Source: a bacterium UBA3756 (GTDB taxonomy: Bacteria; Bacteroidota; Bacteroidia; Bacteroidales; Bacteroidaceae). From it: a DNA stretch of 17,108 nucleotides. Within the stretch, counting starts at the first letter, position 1. Each line of letters starts with the position of its first letter. Shown here piece after piece: positions 14,577-17,108 of the stretch. The position numbers were made by a program, and so were the translations under genes. The notes below the pieces were generated by a model that searched no databases, was not told the DNA's origin, and saw only the letters and a list, made by a program, of their open reading frames with translations. The DNA lies in assembly GCA_002371695.1 (NCBI GenBank), contig DFGG01000004.1:1-17108 (forward strand). The letters are read 5' to 3'.

Positions 14577-15290
14577 TTCCTTTGCGCCGTTGTTGATCCA
14601 GCTGTCGATGAGCGGCAGTATGTTCTGCTCGTTCTGCTCGGATACGAGGTCGCGGTGTGTCATCGTGATGCCTTCTACCTGCTCCTGATGGAGTATGATG
14701 TGGAGCAGGCTGTTGGCGGCACTGCCGGGTTCCACCATCTTGATGCCTGGCACACGGGCGGAGGGCTGGTCTACGAGTGCTCCGTAGCTGCGCCCCTGCG
14801 TGAGGTAGAGGCCGGCGGCAGCACGGTTGGAGGCTCCGTGACAGTTGGCGCAGGTGGTGTTGAAATAGGCCTGCTGGATGGCGTTGAGCATGCTCACGTC
14901 TATTGTTCCGGCATCCATGTAGACCGTATCTCGAGTCTGCTCCAGTTCGATGTCTCGGAAGCTCATCACCTGCCTACGCAAACGGTCGAGTACGCAGAGT
15001 CGCACAGTATTCACCTCGTCGTTGATACCCGATAGGACGATGCTCACCTGGCCGTCGGCATTTTTCGAAATGGCCTTTGAGATAACGGCGTATTCGTCGG
15101 TGCCGTCGAATCCTGCCAGTGCGATGCTGTAGTCGTCGGGCCAGTTGGCAAGTCCCGTCAGCGTGCCGGTGAGTTTCACGATGCGGCCTTCCTTGTAGCT
15201 GACGGTCTTCTCATAGATGCGCCCGTCGTCGCAGGCTGTCAGTGCGATGGCTGTCAGTGCTGTTAGGGTTGCAAAGATATACTTTTTCAT
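14571..15290 (-). CDS. Mono-haem cytochrome c lipoprotein
   Basis: This 239-residue protein starts MKKYIFATLTALTAIALTAC, a lipoprotein signal with the lipobox cysteine C20 followed by two aspartates. It should be anchored to the cell envelope, probably the outer membrane. Residues about 25-130 look like a beta-sandwich domain (KEGRIVKLTGTLTGL, then SIALAGFDGTDEYAV). A small cytochrome c domain follows, with the haem site CANCH (147-151) and M210 in GITMTHRD as a likely axial ligand. The start is taken at ATG 15290 and not the TTG at 15302, because it gives a clean signal peptide. It probably passes electrons in the periplasm, with the di-haem oxidoreductase of the same operon a possible partner. 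Function in respiration or metal uptake is not proven. Confidence 0.8.
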   Translation of the reverse strand: MKKYIFATLTALTAIALTACDDGRIYEKTVSYKEGRIVKLTGTLTGLANWPDDYSIALAGFDGTDEYAVISKAISKNADGQVSIVLSGINDEVNTVRLCVLDRLRRQVMSFRDIELEQTRDTVYMDAGTIDVSMLNAIQQAYFNTTCANCHGASNRAAAGLYLTQGRSYGALVDQPSARVPGIKMVEPGSAANSLLHIILHQEQVEGITMTHRDLVSEQNEQNILPLIDSWINNGAKEH

Positions 15291-15297
15291 TGAGATA

Positions 15298-15332
15298 TGC
15301 AAATTCTTCGCGCTTTTATTCTTAATTCTTAA
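15298..15332. repeat. Intergenic repeat motifs: TGCAAATTCTTCGC and two TTCTTAA heptamers
   Basis: TGCAAATTCTTCGC (15298-15311) is the exact reverse complement of 8132-8145, part of the inner arm of the inverted repeat at 8091-8208. It is followed by two TTCTTAA heptamers (15319-15332). Together they fill the space between the porin stop (15336) and the cytochrome start. Confidence 0.75.
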
Positions 15333-15335
15333 CTA

Positions 15336-16610
15336 TTAGAAGGCATACTGCAGCATCAGCTGTGCTGTGTGGGTGCAGATGCCCAGGTCGTCGAGGTCGC
15401 GGTCGAGCTGTGTGGCGTGGCCCGTACGCCCGATGTACTGGTACATGGCCGAGAGCTTGATGTTGGTCTTGGGAATGAAGAAGTTGACGCTGGCGGCAGG
15501 CATGTTGAGGATACCGTCCTTCGACGAGCCGTTGCGGTCGTAGAAATCGTAGCGCAGTCCCAGCTGCCACTGTGGATGTACGAAGTATCCTACCTGGGCG
15601 TAGGCCCCCCAGTAGTTGTAGCCCTCGTCGATCTTTTGTCGCTTGGTGAATCCGATGTGCATGTAGTATGCCTCGGCGCCCACATACCAGCGTCCCTTGA
15701 GCATGGCGAACTCGGCACCGGCACGGAAGTCGTTGGTCGACTCGCTCTCCGCCTCGTTGTTGAAGTTGGCACTCAGACCGAAGAGCATCTTGTCTTCATG
15801 CAGCAGCTTGGGGTTGCCCTGCGTCATGGGCATGGCGCCCTTGGGCTGGTAGGTGAGGCGTGCAGCATACATCAGCGAAGGCAGGTGGTTATCGTCGCTC
15901 AGTCCTTTGGTGGCACTGTTCTGTGAGGAGCCGGTGCCGTTCCAGATGCCTGCCTCATAGCCGAACTTATTGGCGATGAGTCCGTGAACCTCGACACCCA
16001 GGTCGAAGCCTGTGCCGATGCCAGGGGTGACAGCATTGAGCGAGTAGGGCAGTATGGCCTGTGCAGTCAATGAGGTGGGCAGCTGGGGGAAGAGCGTCTC
16101 GCCCAGGGTGGTGAGATAGGCGTGGGTGAAAGGCGTCTTGAATTTACCCACACGGAAGCGGAGCTGGGGCATGGCAGCATAGTCGATCCAGGCCTGCTGC
16201 AGCACGTTGCCTCCAGAGGCGGCGGCGTTGACACATACGTTGTAGTCGATCCTGCCGAAGGCTTTGCCCGTGAAACCGATGATGGCATAGGGGATGGCGA
16301 AGCCGGAGTTGGCCACATTGTCCTGGTTGTAGGCCTTGTCGAGTCCCTCGTCGTCGTAGTAGCGGTAGCTGAGTGTGGTCTGCATGAAGAGGTAGGGCTT
16401 GAAGACAAAGCTACCGTCGTTGCTCTGCAGGGTGAATCCACGGTCGTCGGCGATAGGTATGACGCCGTTGTCCATGTTGTACTTTGCGGCCTCTGTCTGC
16501 TCCTCAGTGTCGGGGGCAGGGGCTGCGATTTCCGAAGTCTCTGTCTCTGCCATTGCTGCGGCAGAGAATGTTGTTGCCATCAGGATGGCGTATAATCTGT
16601 TGTATTTCAT
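15336..16610 (-). CDS. Phosphate-selective-type porin (OprO/OprP-like)
   Basis: This 424-residue protein starts with a clear signal peptide (MKYNRLYAILMATTFSAAAMA, cleavage probably after AMA). An acidic linker follows (PAPDTEEQTEAAKYNMDNG), then a beta-barrel of alternating strands from about residue 45 to the C terminus, ending MLQYAF. Segments such as FKPYLFMQTTLSYRYYDDEG and RFRVGKFKTPF resemble the porin O/P family, and the final aromatic residue suits outer-membrane insertion. The barrel may admit anions, but substrate specificity cannot be read and many Bacteroidetes members are not phosphate channels. The start is ATG 16610; a TTG at 16628 would extend into the repeat tract. It lies just downstream of the di-haem oxidoreductase gene in a probable operon. 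Confidence 0.8.
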   Translation of the reverse strand: MKYNRLYAILMATTFSAAAMAETETSEIAAPAPDTEEQTEAAKYNMDNGVIPIADDRGFTLQSNDGSFVFKPYLFMQTTLSYRYYDDEGLDKAYNQDNVANSGFAIPYAIIGFTGKAFGRIDYNVCVNAAASGGNVLQQAWIDYAAMPQLRFRVGKFKTPFTHAYLTTLGETLFPQLPTSLTAQAILPYSLNAVTPGIGTGFDLGVEVHGLIANKFGYEAGIWNGTGSSQNSATKGLSDDNHLPSLMYAARLTYQPKGAMPMTQGNPKLLHEDKMLFGLSANFNNEAESESTNDFRAGAEFAMLKGRWYVGAEAYYMHIGFTKRQKIDEGYNYWGAYAQVGYFVHPQWQLGLRYDFYDRNGSSKDGILNMPAASVNFFIPKTNIKLSAMYQYIGRTGHATQLDRDLDDLGICTHTAQLMLQYAF

Positions 16611-16623
16611 TTCATTCTTAATC

Positions 16624-16679
16624 TTCAATGTTCAATGTTCAATCTTCAATGTTCAATGTTCAATCTTCAATGTTCAAAG
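16624..16679 (-). repeat. Heptamer tandem repeat, eight units, between oxidoreductase and porin genes
   Basis: On the plus strand eight contiguous 7-bp units read G, G, C, G, G, C, G at the last base of TTCAAT_ and end with TTCAAAG. The variants repeat with a 21-bp higher order (two TTCAATG and one TTCAATC). The oxidoreductase gene ends (TGA, 16676-16674) in the first unit met in the gene direction. In that direction every unit but the first reads CATTGAA or GATTGAA, with a TGA in each. Confidence 0.95.
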
Positions 16680-17108
16680 TGAATACAGGAACTGCACCAG
16701 TTGGTCGCGCTGCTGCTTGGTCATGTTCTTGAAGCGGTTCTTTGAGGCTTCGCCTTCGCCGCCATGCCACATGATGGCCTCTATAAAGTTGCGGGCGCGG
16801 CCGTCGTGCAGGAAGTAAGTGTGTCCGTTGACCTTCTTCTGCAGGCCTACACCCCAGAGTGGAGTGGTGCGCCACTCATTGCCTCGTGCCAGTCCGCTGA
16901 CGAAGTTGTCGTTCAGTCCTACGCCCATAATCTCTGAGCCCATGTCGTGGAGCAGGAAGTCGGAGTAGGGGTGTACGGTCTGTCTGCCCAGCCAGGGAAG
17001 GTTGGTGCCTGCCAGCAGGGTGGAGCCACGGGGCTTGGTGTGCAGCGTGGTGACGTGGCAGAGGTGACAGCCTGCCTGATAGAAGAGTTGTTCACCAGCC
17101 TTGACGTC
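16674..17108 (-). CDS. Di-haem oxidoreductase, DUF1111/putative thiol oxidoreductase type, C-terminal part (partial)
   Basis: The frame is open from the window edge, and 144 residues remain. Near the edge is GEQLFYQAGCHLCHVTTL, a c-type haem site (CHLCH). Next is the family block HPYSDFLLHDMG, then GNEWRTTPLWGVGL, HTYFLHDGRARNFIEAIMWHGGEGEAS and the short tail QLVQFLYSL. These match the C-terminal half of DUF1111 proteins, relatives of MauG/di-haem peroxidases that are often encoded next to imelysin-like iron-binding proteins. It is probably periplasmic or lipid-anchored; the signal sequence and first haem are outside the window. The stop codon sits in the first heptamer of a tandem repeat. 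A role in iron acquisition or peroxide handling is inference from the family's usual neighbours. Confidence 0.85.
   Translation of the reverse strand, partial: DVKAGEQLFYQAGCHLCHVTTLHTKPRGSTLLAGTNLPWLGRQTVHPYSDFLLHDMGSEIMGVGLNDNFVSGLARGNEWRTTPLWGVGLQKKVNGHTYFLHDGRARNFIEAIMWHGGEGEASKNRFKNMTKQQRDQLVQFLYSL

Noticed and set aside
16611..16628. TTG start at 16628 for the porin and TTG at 15302 for the cytochrome
   Set aside because: Both lie in or next to repeat DNA, and the downstream ATGs (16610 and 15290) give clean signal peptides.
16624..16679. CRISPR array
   Set aside because: Units are contiguous 7-mers without spacers and there are no cas genes nearby; the same holds for 441-503.

Overview
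The window looks like the chromosome of a Bacteroidales bacterium, most likely Prevotella or a close relative. The grounds are: promoters of the Bacteroidetes type (TAnnTTTG at -7, in one case with TTTG 20 nt upstream), little sign of Shine-Dalgarno leaders, a fused ResB-CcsA cytochrome c biogenesis protein, and a mix of families typical of that group. This placement comes from gene content read by eye and was not tested by a search. No tRNA, rRNA, insertion sequence, phage or CRISPR array was seen, and no gene-free stretch exceeds 300 bases.

Layout. Bases 1-4496 (+ strand) hold a housekeeping run with almost no gaps: the end of an outer-membrane beta-barrel gene, tsaC (tRNA t6A synthesis), a ClC-type anion transporter with CBS domains, fmt, a small unknown ORF and rpe. 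An ECF sigma factor gene (- strand) converges on rpe with a 9-bp overlap. Next comes a fused GHMP sugar kinase/sugar nucleotidyltransferase (5252-7192, +), which converges on rmlA (7185-8069, -). A 118-bp interrupted inverted repeat carrying divergent promoters separates rmlA from an unknown conserved-looking protein (8237-8860). This is followed by a small coiled-coil protein, ZapA and RNase Y. From 17108 down to 11393 (- strand) runs an apparent operon: a di-haem DUF1111-type oxidoreductase (partial), a phosphate-selective-type porin, a lipoprotein mono-haem cytochrome c, a Rid/chorismatase-like protein and CcsBA. It reads as a cell-envelope redox module packaged with its own haem-attachment machinery.

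The most unusual layer is non-genic. Short tandem repeats of 7 or 8 bp sit exactly at gene junctions (2621-2684, 14550-14576, 15319-15332, 16624-16679) and next to -7 promoter elements (8173-8190, 8915-8930). At three of the junctions the stop codon of the upstream gene lies inside the first repeat unit. Related repeats have also entered coding sequence in frame: heptamers in ccsBA (12066-12093) and a palindrome-led 21-bp triplet in tsaC (436-503). The convergent end of the fused kinase gene and rmlA is a near-perfect hairpin whose loop is exactly the two overlapping stop codons.
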